Shown here piece by piece: positions 7,929 to 16,720 of a DNA stretch of 64,000 bases. The notes beneath the pieces are model-generated. The model did no database searches. It saw nothing but the letters and a program-made list of their open reading frames with translations, and was not told where the DNA came from. Origin of the DNA: Deltaproteobacteria bacterium (GTDB lineage: Bacteria; UBA10199; GCA-002796325; JACPFF01); NCBI GenBank assembly GCA_016183065.1, contig JACPFF010000026.1, positions 7,545 through 71,544 of the forward strand, in the 5' to 3' direction. A program made the position numbers and the translations under genes. Positions within the stretch are counted from its first letter, which is position 1. The number at the start of each line of letters is the position of its first letter.

Positions 7929-10124
7929 ATGCCGTCACTACGCTGGGTTATCATAGCATTGCCGCTGGTGTGCGTATCTGCATGTCATGACGGAGGGACG
8001 CCAGCGTCAGCGCCCGGTGACACGACCGAGGGGAATGGAACCGGTCCGTTGCCCGAGAGTGATTCTCCTTCGGCTGTTCTTGGTACCGGAGGGCTGCCAT
8101 CGCCGAATGCTGGTGGCGAGGCCCAAATCCCAGATATTGTTACGGTGCCGACGGAAGGAGTATCGACAGGAGAAGCTGGCGAGGTGACCGGAGCGGGCGC
8201 GGTGGAGCCTGCTGGTGGTGGCGCGACAACGGTCGATGGAGCGGGAGAGCTGGGTGACGGCACGTCCTCTGGGGACACCGGTGTTGACAGCGGAGGGAGC
8301 AAGCCGTCGGCCGCGGCAACTCCGGGTGGCGACATTACCACCGCAGGCCCGGCAGCGGATGCCGGTGGCACAGTGCCGGCAGTAGGCGCGGACGGTGGGG
8401 GGCTGGCTGCGGGAGCAACGCCAGGCGGTGCAACGCCGGGAACGGCGGTGGCTCCCGGAAATGGAGTGATCCAAAGTAGTGTCCCCGCCGTGTTATCGGC
8501 AACTCCGGGTGGCGACATTACCACCGCAGGCCCGGCAGCGGATGCCGGTGGCACAGTGCCGGCAGTAGGCGCGGACGGTGGGGGGCTGGCTGCGGGAGCA
8601 ACGCCAGGCGGTGCAACGCTGGGCGATGCAACGCCGGTGATATCAGGGAGCGGGGCGATTGTGGGTACAGAAGGGAGCGGGGCGATCGTAGGCACAGAGA
8701 CGGGGCCAAAAAATGTCACCGGATCTTCTGTCGTGCAGGATACGCCATATGCGAGTGTGCCGATCAAGGAGGCCGGCGACGGAGCGCGCACGTCACCGAG
8801 TAGGAGTGCTACCGGGATCACCTCCGCAAACGTACTCCAGGGCGGCATCGATCAGTCGCCTCAGGCAACGACGTTAGTGCCTGGCGCCTGTCAGACGGTG
8901 AGTGACTGTGTACAGGAGGGTGATATTTGTGCAGTGATGGGAAGTACGGATGATTTGGGTCAGTGTCAGCCAAGCAATGGCGAATGTGACGATGCGATCG
9001 GTGATGCCTGCGGTGTGGGTCGGGTCTGTGTCTATCGCCCATGGGTGAACGAGAATGCGAAGTATGCTTGCGAGACCGGAGTGGTGTGCAAAGAGGCAAC
9101 AGAGGACCTCTCGGGAGGCACGGACGATTGTCAAGACGAGAGCGGATGGGCATGCGTACGGGGATTATGTCGGCGGTTGGAAGTGGCAACATTGGAGCAG
9201 TATGCCTGCCAAAAAACGAATGAATGTAACACCGGATGGACCTGCGGCACTGTTACATACGATCAGAAATCACACAAGATTTGTGTAGAAGGTCCATCGG
9301 CGTGTATACAAGATGAGGAGTGTGGGAAGGGATATTATTGTGCAAAAGATTATGGAGACGGGGACGGCACATGCCTCGAGAAAAAACTTGCGTGGCAGAA
9401 GTGCAACAAGTCGAACGAGTGCACCGAGGGAACGGTGTGCGGCGGAATTCCATATACGACAAGTAAGTGCGTACCAAAAGGATATCCCTATTTACAGTTC
9501 ACAACGGGGACACTGCATCTTGGTGTGTATGATGGAAAATTCGCAAAAACCAGCATACCGACTCCATCAGTAGATAATCAATCCGTCGTGGTCGGTGTCG
9601 GTGTATCAACGGAAAAGGCCGAAACGCTCGTCTACTCCTATATTGACAGTGTCGTATCAGTGAAAATGCCAATCTCGAATGTGATCACCCCGAATGGTCT
9701 GACCGAGAAGCAGGTGAAGAAGGAGTTGGCAAGCACATCGTTTGTGAGTCCCTATGTTCAAATTCCGACGCTCGATACGGATCAAACATTTCATTATATC
9801 TCCGGATTCGAGGTGCGCGTCGGGCTGTGGTATGGCTGGCCGAATATTATTCGCGGCCTAACACCGTATGTCATGACGCTCAAGATTCAAGGAGATCACT
9901 TTGAGGAAACTGCGCAGCCAGAACAGCCTGGCTATGTCGAGTCGATCTACTGGAGCCCGAAAAATCCAGGATGGTCATATACAGAGTACAATCTCCTCTG
10001 TCCTAAGGGATTCGCCGTCAGCGAGGTGAAAACGAGCAGTGGACCTTCCCTGGAGGAATGGGGCCCCCTTCTTGACGGGTTCGGCATCGACTGCCGTGAA
10101 ATCGTGTTGGAGAAAGTGAAATAA
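7929..10124 (+). CDS. Large Cys-rich outer-surface lipoprotein with low-complexity stalk
   Basis: The start at 7929 follows GAGG and gives a lipoprotein signal (ALPLVCVSAC, lipobox VSAC). Residues about 25-300 are a Gly/Ala/Thr/Pro-rich stalk with an exact 123-bp internal duplication. Residues about 310-515 hold many cysteine pairs (for example CQTVSDC, CDDAIGDACGVGRVC, CNTGWTC, CTEGTVC), resembling the small disulfide-rich repeats common in Myxococcota and related bacteria. The C-terminal 200 residues look globular and beta-rich. It is likely exported and anchored at the outer membrane, perhaps as an adhesin or receptor; function is unknown. It appears monocistronic. Confidence 0.75.
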   Translation: MPSLRWVIIALPLVCVSACHDGGTPASAPGDTTEGNGTGPLPESDSPSAVLGTGGLPSPNAGGEAQIPDIVTVPTEGVSTGEAGEVTGAGAVEPAGGGATTVDGAGELGDGTSSGDTGVDSGGSKPSAAATPGGDITTAGPAADAGGTVPAVGADGGGLAAGATPGGATPGTAVAPGNGVIQSSVPAVLSATPGGDITTAGPAADAGGTVPAVGADGGGLAAGATPGGATLGDATPVISGSGAIVGTEGSGAIVGTETGPKNVTGSSVVQDTPYASVPIKEAGDGARTSPSRSATGITSANVLQGGIDQSPQATTLVPGACQTVSDCVQEGDICAVMGSTDDLGQCQPSNGECDDAIGDACGVGRVCVYRPWVNENAKYACETGVVCKEATEDLSGGTDDCQDESGWACVRGLCRRLEVATLEQYACQKTNECNTGWTCGTVTYDQKSHKICVEGPSACIQDEECGKGYYCAKDYGDGDGTCLEKKLAWQKCNKSNECTEGTVCGGIPYTTSKCVPKGYPYLQFTTGTLHLGVYDGKFAKTSIPTPSVDNQSVVVGVGVSTEKAETLVYSYIDSVVSVKMPISNVITPNGLTEKQVKKELASTSFVSPYVQIPTLDTDQTFHYISGFEVRVGLWYGWPNIIRGLTPYVMTLKIQGDHFEETAQPEQPGYVESIYWSPKNPGWSYTEYNLLCPKGFAVSEVKTSSGPSLEEWGPLLDGFGIDCREIVLEKVK
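8314..8436 (+). repeat. 123-bp exact direct repeat inside the lipoprotein gene (second copy 8497-8619)
   Basis: Bases 8314-8436 equal 8497-8619 exactly, offset by 183 bp (61 codons), so frame is kept and a 41-residue Gly/Ala/Thr segment is duplicated. The lack of any differences suggests a recent duplication or gene conversion. Confidence 0.9.
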
Positions 10125-10219
10125 CGTCCGACGCTCTACTTTTGTGCTCCCCATTCATTGCCATTCTATGGTAAGGCGTCGCCCGTTGTCCTGTGGATGC
10201 TGGGGAAACGGGAGGGGAT

Positions 10220-10924
10220 ATGCGGCTGGCCATGCTCGTGCTGTTTGTGGGGCTCGTCGTTCCCGTCACAGGCTGGGGCGCAAACCGATGTGTCACGTGT
10301 CATGTCAGTGCCGCCGGCGGTGCGGGGAAAATCCACGGCGTGGAGGATTGGCAGCACTCGGCGCACGCGCGGCACGATATTACGTGCGATCGGTGTCATG
10401 GCGGGGATCCCGCGGGCCCGACGGCAGGGGAGGCCCATCGCGGGATCCTCAATTCCCGCGAGGTGAAGAGTCCGCTCTATTTCACGCGCATTCCCGAGAC
10501 CTGCGGCGGTTGTCATGTGGCCGAGTTTGCGACTTTTCAGAAGAGTTATCACTACAAGGAGTTGCTTCGTACCGGACGTGGTCCGAACTGTGTCACGTGT
10601 CACGGGGCCATGGCCACGCGGGTGATGGCCCCGAAAGAGATGGAACAGACGTGTGTTCTTTGCCATGCGCGCCCCACAGGCGCTGGCGAGGCACTGGTGA
10701 CACTCAATCTTGCGGGCTCTCTCCTCACACAATGGGAGACCCGGGTCCGGTCGACGGCGGATGGTCCTGGGAGCGCATCGCTCAAGGCCGCGCAGCAAGC
10801 CTACGCACAGGTGCAACGCAAATGGCACGCCTTCCAGATGACCGCAGTCCGGAAAGAGGCGGAAGAGATCGTTCGCACAGCGAGACGTGAACTGGAGATG
10901 TTACGGAAACAACCGATGCCATGA
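10220..10924 (+). CDS. Pentahaem periplasmic cytochrome c
   Basis: The start at 10220 follows GGGAGGGG. A Sec signal peptide (ending near GWGA) is followed by five CxxCH motifs: CVTCH, CDRCH, CGGCH, CVTCH and CVLCH. The last 70 residues have no haem and form a long helix rich in Lys, Gln and Arg. It is the first gene of the Rieske/cytochrome b operon and overlaps the Rieske gene by four bases (ATGA), so it is probably a periplasmic electron acceptor or donor for that complex. Multihaem subunits next to bc complexes are known in metal- and sulfur-cycling Deltaproteobacteria. The haem-ligating second histidines cannot be assigned by eye. Confidence 0.85.
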   Translation: MRLAMLVLFVGLVVPVTGWGANRCVTCHVSAAGGAGKIHGVEDWQHSAHARHDITCDRCHGGDPAGPTAGEAHRGILNSREVKSPLYFTRIPETCGGCHVAEFATFQKSYHYKELLRTGRGPNCVTCHGAMATRVMAPKEMEQTCVLCHARPTGAGEALVTLNLAGSLLTQWETRVRSTADGPGSASLKAAQQAYAQVQRKWHAFQMTAVRKEAEEIVRTARRELEMLRKQPMP

Positions 10925-11415
10925 TCACCGTCGAAGACCCCGTCCGACGAACACTGCTTAAGCGGGGGATTGCCCTCATGGGCGGATTGCTCTTCGCGGG
11001 CCTCATGGCGCCCGCGGGCGGTTATTTTCTGGCGCCCCTGTGGCGGCATTCCGACGAGGGCTGGAGCGAGGTGGGACCCGTGAGTGCCATCCCCGTTGGG
11101 ACACCGATCAAGGTCGATTTCGTGGAGCGGAAAAAAGATGGATGGGCCACCACCGAGGGCCGCGCGAGTGTCTGGATCGTTACCACGGACGGTGCGCAGT
11201 TCACGGTGTACGATCCGCGCTGTACGCACTTGGGTTGCCCCTACCGGTGGGACACGGAGAAAGGGGTCTTTCTCTGTCCCTGCCACACCGCCATCTTTGA
11301 TATGGACGGTCATGTCTTGTCCGGGCCGGCCCCGCGCCCATTGGACCGGTTGCTGACCAAGGTCGAGGATGGACGCTTGCTGATCCGGGCCGTCACTCAC
11401 CCACAGGAGACGTGA
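10921..11415 (+). CDS. Rieske iron-sulfur subunit of a quinol-cytochrome c oxidoreductase
   Basis: The protein has one N-terminal membrane helix (about residues 15-40) preceded by basic residues, then a Rieske domain with CTHLGCPYRW and CPCHTAIFD, which give the Cys-His pairs for the [2Fe-2S] cluster. It takes electrons from quinol at the Qo site of the following cytochrome b. The gene is coupled by a four-base overlap to the pentahaem cytochrome and followed three bases later by cytochrome b. Length (164 residues) is normal for the QcrA/PetC family. Confidence 0.93.
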   Translation: MITVEDPVRRTLLKRGIALMGGLLFAGLMAPAGGYFLAPLWRHSDEGWSEVGPVSAIPVGTPIKVDFVERKKDGWATTEGRASVWIVTTDGAQFTVYDPRCTHLGCPYRWDTEKGVFLCPCHTAIFDMDGHVLSGPAPRPLDRLLTKVEDGRLLIRAVTHPQET

Positions 11416-11418
11416 ACG

Positions 11419-12084
11419 ATGCGACGTGCCGTGGCGACATGGCTCGACGAACGGTGCGGCTGGCGCACGCTCAAACGCGTCCTCCTCGATCGGAAGATCC
11501 CGAAGGGCGTTGGGTGGCTCTACACGCTGGGGAGCATCAGCCTCTTCTGTTTTCTGTTACAGGTCGTGACCGGCATCCTCCTTGCCATGAATTATGCCGC
11601 CACCCCTGACCAGGCCTATCTCTCCGTCAAGTATGTCACCGAAGAGATCCCGATGGGGGCCTTCCTCCGCGGTCTGCACAAATGGGGGGCCTCTGCCATG
11701 GTCGTCTTCGCGACGCTCCATATGCTGCGGGTCTATTTCATGGGGGCGTTTAAATATCCCCGTGAGATGACCTGGATTGTCGGTCTGGCCATATGGCTCC
11801 TCATTCTGGGACTGGGGTTCACCGGATACCTCCTCCCGTGGGATCAGAAGGGATATTGGGCCACGGTCGTCGGGACCAAAATTGCCGAACAGGCGCCATT
11901 CCTTGGCGAGGAGATCGCGACGCTCCTGCGCGGTGGCGCACAGGTCGGTGCGGTCACGCTCACGCGGTTTTACGCGATTCATCTGCTCCTCCTTCCCGCA
12001 TGTCTCGTAATCGGTCTGCTGGTCCATCTTTTCCTCGTCATCTGGCACGGGATTTCAGGCCCGCCGGATCGGGAGCGGCGGTGA
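11419..12084 (+). CDS. Cytochrome b (b6-type N-terminal half) of bc complex
   Basis: The protein has about four membrane helices with the haem-ligand histidines seen in LHKWGAS, TLHMLR, AIHLLLL and LVHLFLV, and GYLLPWDQKGYWAT of the Qo region. At 221 residues it equals the cytochrome b6 half; the second half is on the next gene. It binds two b haems and carries quinol oxidation/reduction sites in the inner membrane. It lies in an operon with pentahaem, Rieske and subunit IV-cytochrome c genes. Confidence 0.93.
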   Translation: MRRAVATWLDERCGWRTLKRVLLDRKIPKGVGWLYTLGSISLFCFLLQVVTGILLAMNYAATPDQAYLSVKYVTEEIPMGAFLRGLHKWGASAMVVFATLHMLRVYFMGAFKYPREMTWIVGLAIWLLILGLGFTGYLLPWDQKGYWATVVGTKIAEQAPFLGEEIATLLRGGAQVGAVTLTRFYAIHLLLLPACLVIGLLVHLFLVIWHGISGPPDRERR

Positions 12085-12087
12085 TCC

Positions 12088-13059
12088 ATGGAGAATGGCG
12101 ACTGGAAGATGCGCCTCCGCGCACGTTACGAAGCCCTGAAGCAGCAGGGAAAGTCCTTTTTTCCCCATACGATCTTCAAGGATACCGTGGCGGTGCTGGC
12201 GGTCTTTGGCGTTCTGTGTGCCTTGGCGGTCTTGATTGGCGCTGCTTTGGAGGAGGTGGCCGATCCTGCGGACACGACCTACAATCCGCGGCCGGAGTGG
12301 TACTTTCTCTTCCTCTTCCAGGCGCTCAAATTTTTTCCCGGGGCCTGGGAGCCGGTGGCCGCGATTATCTTTCCGACTCTTGTCCTGCTCCTCCTGCTCC
12401 TCCTCCCCTTCATCGATCGCGGACCTGCGAGGCATCCGCTCGACCGTCCCGTCTGGACCGGACTGGGGCTCGTGGCCATTGCCGGGTTCGGCGCGCTCAC
12501 GGTGATGGGATTCCGGTCGCCGCTCCTCAACCCGATCACGCATCACGATCCGGTTGTGGCCGAGGGGAAGGCGCTCTATCAGGAGCTGCGGTGCAACTAC
12601 TGTCACATGATCCAGGGACGCGGGGGGACGGTAGCGCCTGATCTGACCACGGTCGGTGCGCGACGCGATCGCGAGTGGCTGGTGACCCACTTTAACGATC
12701 CCCAGCAGGCCACACCCGGCTCGCTCATGCCGCGACTGCGACTGTTGTCGGAGGAGGCGCACGTGCTGACCGCCTACATGCAATCACTCGGCGGGGCAGG
12801 GCCATTTTCCCCCGAGGCCCCGGCGCTCTTTGCCGACCAGTGTGCCACGTGTCACCGACTCGACGGTGCGGGGGGCGACGCGGGTCCGGACCTCACCACG
12901 GTCCATACCTACCGGGACGCCCCCTATCTCTCCGGCTATATTGCCAATCCGCCCTCGCTCAACCCCGGCGCGGCCATGCCGGGATTTGAGGGTGCACTGA
13001 CCCCGGCACAGATCGAAGACCTCGTCCGTTACCTCTCCTCCTCGCAGCGGGGGAAGTGA
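12088..13059 (+). CDS. Cytochrome b C-terminal half (subunit IV) fused to dihaem cytochrome c
   Basis: Residues about 25-150 carry three membrane helices with PEWYFLFLFQ, the Qo-site PEWY motif. A fourth hydrophobic segment follows, then two cytochrome c domains with CNYCHMI and CATCHRL. Methionines in GSLMPRL and GAAMPGF are likely sixth ligands. The fusion lets electrons leave the Rieske centre through tethered haems toward the multihaem partner. The architecture is known in Epsilon/Deltaproteobacteria, Actinobacteria and Firmicutes. It is the last gene of the operon; 13060-13234 has no gene. Confidence 0.92.
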   Translation: MENGDWKMRLRARYEALKQQGKSFFPHTIFKDTVAVLAVFGVLCALAVLIGAALEEVADPADTTYNPRPEWYFLFLFQALKFFPGAWEPVAAIIFPTLVLLLLLLLPFIDRGPARHPLDRPVWTGLGLVAIAGFGALTVMGFRSPLLNPITHHDPVVAEGKALYQELRCNYCHMIQGRGGTVAPDLTTVGARRDREWLVTHFNDPQQATPGSLMPRLRLLSEEAHVLTAYMQSLGGAGPFSPEAPALFADQCATCHRLDGAGGDAGPDLTTVHTYRDAPYLSGYIANPPSLNPGAAMPGFEGALTPAQIEDLVRYLSSSQRGK

Positions 13060-13146
13060 CGGGGGGCACGGCGCCCGAATGTGGTGACCTACACCTTAAA
13101 TCTGGCGTGAACGATATTTAGTCCCCCCGGTAGCCTGTTATCATCG

Positions 13147-13196
13147 ACTGGCCAAGTGCAGAGGAGGTATGGGGAGCGGAAACTCGCGCCTGGCAC
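13147..13196 (+). repeat. Imperfect 50-bp direct repeat flanking the methyltransferase gene (copy 2 at 14759-14808)
   Basis: Both segments read TGGCC-R-AGTGCAGA...ATGGG...CCTGGCAC with about 80 per cent identity by eye. In one frame they translate to WPSAEEVWGAETRAW and WPSAEAIWAAETDAL, so the conservation looks protein-like. Neither copy lies in a convincing complete gene. They bracket the interrupted methyltransferase gene and may be remnants of a duplicated coding sequence. Confidence 0.55.
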
Positions 13197-13234
13197 GGTG
13201 TGTACAGTGGTGGACCTTACCACGGAGGTGTTCT

Positions 13235-14491
13235 ATGAATGCGTTCCAACCGATGGCACCGGGAAACGGTGATGGCACATGCGTTGCGGGCGCCCCGCTG
13301 GGTGATGCGACCAGCGGTTCTCCTTCCGCACCAGGGGGCCCGTATATTGATATTTTGAATCCGGCCAAAGACTCGAAGATGCACCAGGCGATCTCTCTCG
13401 GGTGTGCCGGAGAGTTCGCCCGTGCCCTGCAAGTGATCGATGCCGTATATTCCTAGCCGGCGGAATTCCTTCGGGGCGTCCTGTTGCTGCACCTCGACCA
13501 ACGATCCGAGGCGTTAACGGCCTTTCGTAGGGTGGCAGCCAAGGCGGATGCCCATTTTCTGGCGCCAGCATTTTGTGACTTTCTCACGGGCGATGAACAA
13601 GCCGCCACCGCGATGTATGGGGGACGCGCATTTACGCAGTACTTTCGCGCTGCCTCGGAATCGATCGTTTTTCGGAATATGTATCAGGCGGTTGATAATA
13701 TCCTGCGCACGTTTCCCCCTCCGGATGACACCTTTACCGTGGTGGATTTAGGCATTGGGACGGCGCGCCAAGTTCAACGGATCGTCGAGTGGATTCCCCA
13801 CCATTGGCCGCAGGTGCGCAGGGTGCACATTATCGGCGTGGAGCCGTATGACCACCTGGCCACCATCGCGCAAACCCAGTTGGAGACATTGACTCAGGTC
13901 ACGACCCTGCACGTCACCTACACCCTGGTGCGCGAATATGCCCAAAAGCTGGATACGGCAGCGATCGTACGCCAGCTGCCCTTTGGCCGGTTGGATCTGG
14001 TCAACGCCTGTGCCTCGATTCATCACATGCGCCAGGGAGAGAAATGGCATCTACTGCGGGTGATGCGATCCTGGGCGCCGCGGTTGTTTCTCATGAGTGA
14101 CGCCGATTCCGACCATGAATCTACGCTGCCCGATCTCTCGCTTGAACTCATTGCGAATGTGACCTCGTTTTATACCCATCTGCTGGCCCTGATCTGTTCC
14201 AACAATCCCGACGACGAGACGGCGGCATGCTACCGGGGGTTTTGTTTTTATGATGCCCGCAATATCCTAATGGAAACTGGTGAGCGACGCATAGAATTTC
14301 ATACAACGGCGGACCGTTGGAAAGACTATCTCCTGGAGGCAGGGTTTGCGATGCTCCCACCGCAGGCTGAATGGTTGGCGGATATCGATCCATCCATGTC
14401 CCAGTTGCATGCAGATCGCCTGATTCCCGCCCAAGGAAAACGTTCACTCATCTTCCAATTGGCGGCCACGCCATCGGGAGGCAGCGTGTGA
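13235..14491 (+). pseudogene. SAM-dependent methyltransferase interrupted by an in-frame amber codon
   Basis: The ATG at 13235 is preceded by GGAGGTGTTCT. The frame runs through a helical repeat-like N-terminus (HQAISLGCAGEFARALQVID), meets TAG at 13454-13456 and continues in the same frame (PAEFLRGVLLLHLDQRSEAL) to 14491. A CAG to TAG transition fits the helix. The C-terminal part is a class I methyltransferase with VVDLGIGTARQVQ as the SAM loop and an acidic VEPYDH after strand 2. With the stop ignored it is 418 residues. Either the gene is dead, or an internal start (GTG near 13480) gives the catalytic part alone. It heads the operon leading to the hybrid kinase at 16717. Confidence 0.7.
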
Positions 14492-14697
14492 AGCCGGGGA
14501 GGCTATGCCTTAATCGGCACCAACGTGTTCTGAAATCCGGCCACTGGGACGAATGGATCTCGGCCCTCCAAATAGCTATTGACGCGGCCTCGCAGGAGGG
14601 CCTAGAGGCGTGGAATAGCACATGGTCACGATTCCAAAGAGGGGTTTCGTCCTACCAGGTCATGTGCCCTTTTCTATCTGCACGCTTCCAACTATAG
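14488..14697 (+). CDS. Small hypothetical protein, GTG start overlapping the methyltransferase stop
   Basis: A GTG overlaps the preceding stop (GTGA) and opens a 69-codon frame with natural-looking composition (GHWDEWISALQIAIDAAS). I recognise no family. It could be a real coupled small protein or a decayed remainder. 14698-14877 holds no gene that I can support, apart from the second copy of the 50-bp repeat. Confidence 0.3.
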   Translation: MKPGRLCLNRHQRVLKSGHWDEWISALQIAIDAASQEGLEAWNSTWSRFQRGVSSYQVMCPFLSARFQL

Positions 14698-14877
14698 GCG
14701 CGCGACGGCGTGGAGACATTCAGTGCGCCGTGCGCACCAACAGCTCCCTAGCCACCTGCTGGCCGAGTGCAGAAGCGATATGGGCAGCAGAAACCGACGC
14801 CCTGGCACAACACGTGAAGCCTTGGGCCTTGCCAAGGAGCGCGCACCATCCCGATCGTATGCTACGAGGTTAGCTCC

Positions 14878-16005
14878 ATGGGAGCAGAAATTCTCATCCT
14901 TGTCATCCTCGCGACGAGCGCACTATGTCTCGCGATCGAGAAACAAGTTGCCTGGTGGATCCATATTAACGGGATTTGCCTGACAATACTCGTTGCCCTT
15001 TTCCTTTCTGCAATCGGCGTGATACCCCATCATCATTTCTTGTACGATTTTTTCTCGACGAGAACGACCCCGATGGCCATTGCAATGTTGCTCCTCAGCC
15101 TGAATATCCGAGAGATTGCCTATTTGCCGCGCTTTTTTTTGTGGATATACGGCGCCGGCATTTGCGGATCTGTGCTTGGCGCGATTATTGCTGCCATGGT
15201 TGGGTCCATGGATCTCGGGCTCGACGCTGCAAAGCTCGCCGCGCAACTGGGGGCAAGTTATATTGGTGGTGGAGAAAATGCCGTCGCAATGAAAGTCATT
15301 CTTGCCATTCCCAACGAGTTGTTTGTCGGGTCTTTCGCTGTTGACAATGTTCTCACCAGCCTATGGATGTTCATGGCAATTATGTACGCGGGATCACGTT
15401 TTTCCCTGGTCGATACCTCATCCGATAGAAAAACTGCCGATCCAGCGCCAAATATTCTTGAAATAGTCTTCATCGGGTTTTTGGCCCTTTTAGTCGTTCA
15501 GGTGGCGACCTGGTTGACTGCGACCGTTGGCATGCTGCATCGTTATCTTTATATTAGCGGTGTGGCAGTGGCCATTGGGCAAATCTCGTTCGTGCAGCGA
15601 CATGTGCGTTTTGCCTACCCCCTTGGTGTCATATTGTTTATCCCGTTCTTCTTTTCGATTGGAGCGATGAGTGACTTTGCGTCACTGGCACAACTTCCCT
15701 GGGCAGCACTGTACATGCCCATGGTGATTGTTATCGTGCATGGCACGGTCATGCTGACATGTGGACACTATTTCAAAATACCACGGCATTATGTTGCCGT
15801 GGCATCCCAGTCTCTGATTGGGGGTCCGTCGACAGCAGTCGCCGTGGCCCAGGCAAAAAACTGGCGCAGTGGCATACCCATTGCCATCATTGCCGGCATA
15901 CTCGGGTATGCCATCGCGAACTTTTGTGGAATGGGGATTTATCATATTGCGCGTTTCATGATTACTCTCTGGGGCTATCATGGGCATCCTCAATCAATTT
16001 CGTGA
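14878..16005 (+). CDS. DUF819-family integral membrane transporter
   Basis: The 375-residue protein has about ten to eleven membrane helices and the DUF819/YjcL features: QLGASYIGGGENAVAM in the first half and a matching SQSLIGGPSTAVAVAQAK in the second half, as expected for inverted-repeat transporters. Members near dipeptidases or muropeptide enzymes are thought to move peptidoglycan-related substrates; this is inference from context. It overlaps by 26 bases with the VanX-like dipeptidase gene, which supports a joint role in handling cell-wall dipeptides. Confidence 0.75.
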   Translation: MGAEILILVILATSALCLAIEKQVAWWIHINGICLTILVALFLSAIGVIPHHHFLYDFFSTRTTPMAIAMLLLSLNIREIAYLPRFFLWIYGAGICGSVLGAIIAAMVGSMDLGLDAAKLAAQLGASYIGGGENAVAMKVILAIPNELFVGSFAVDNVLTSLWMFMAIMYAGSRFSLVDTSSDRKTADPAPNILEIVFIGFLALLVVQVATWLTATVGMLHRYLYISGVAVAIGQISFVQRHVRFAYPLGVILFIPFFFSIGAMSDFASLAQLPWAALYMPMVIVIVHGTVMLTCGHYFKIPRHYVAVASQSLIGGPSTAVAVAQAKNWRSGIPIAIIAGILGYAIANFCGMGIYHIARFMITLWGYHGHPQSIS

Positions 16006-16720
16006 ACGACCGATTCAGTGTGTTTATCCTACTGTTTCGGTAGGTAGAATTCGGAGTTTACAACAACACGCGCAGGTCAGAGCGCTCCAAGACGGTCCGG
16101 GCCTGGAACTCGCCAATGAATATTTCCGCGAGGGATTGGCGGGTTCTCAGCCGACCATGGTTGTGCGCGCAAGTGTCCAGCATCGCATAGAGCGATTGCG
16201 GCGATATGCACTGCGTGATGGGTATGGCGTGCGCATTTTCGATGCGTTTCGCACGAAGCGTACTCAAGCAGCAATCTTTGAAAAGTTTGAGCGGGATATT
16301 TGCTTGGCCCACCCTGATTGGTCTTCCGAGATTATTCGGATCGAAGCGCTGCGGTATGTTGCGCCGCCCGACAACAGCCGGTACCCTGTGCTTCCACACA
16401 ATAGCGGAGGAGCGCTTGATCTGGTGCTCACACGGGATGGGCAGCCCATTGATATGGGTACTCCATTTGATTCTCCAGCCGTTCTATCGGAGACGACCTA
16501 TTTTGAAGGGGTACAGGGCCCCTATTCAGAAATGTCGGTTGAACGATGGAGGCGCGTGAAAGAAAATCGACGGATGCTATTCCATATCATGTGTTATCTC
16601 GGATTTACCGCACATGAGAGAGAATGGTGGCACTTTGACCTGGGAAATTGCCGTTGGGCAAATATATATCGGAGCGCTTGGTATTATCCCTCAATGGAAG
16701 AAGAGGTGATGGCCCTATGA
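15980..16720 (+). CDS. D-Ala-D-Ala dipeptidase-like metallopeptidase (VanX/DdpX family)
   Basis: The zinc-binding residues of the peptidase M15D family are visible: HNSGGALDLVL (His and Asp of the SxHxxGxAxD-type motif) and EREWWHFD (catalytic Glu and third His ligand). GVRIFDAFRTKRTQ matches the conserved Arg region. It should cleave D-Ala-D-Ala or related dipeptides. No clear signal peptide is seen, so a cytoplasmic recycling role after import by the DUF819 protein is likely. The stop overlaps the kinase start (ATGA). There is no vanA/vanH-like ligase nearby, so a vancomycin-resistance role is not supported. Confidence 0.85.
   Translation: MGILNQFRERPIQCVYPTVSVGRIRSLQQHAQVRALQDGPGLELANEYFREGLAGSQPTMVVRASVQHRIERLRRYALRDGYGVRIFDAFRTKRTQAAIFEKFERDICLAHPDWSSEIIRIEALRYVAPPDNSRYPVLPHNSGGALDLVLTRDGQPIDMGTPFDSPAVLSETTYFEGVQGPYSEMSVERWRRVKENRRMLFHIMCYLGFTAHEREWWHFDLGNCRWANIYRSAWYYPSMEEEVMAL

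Noticed and set aside
13454-13456. Pyrrolysine or selenocysteine at the in-frame stop
   Set aside because: The codon is TAG, not TGA, no pyl genes are in the window, and a simple CAG to TAG change explains it.
15980-16720. Vancomycin-resistance locus
   Set aside because: Only the VanX-like dipeptidase is present; no VanH dehydrogenase or VanA-type ligase lies nearby.
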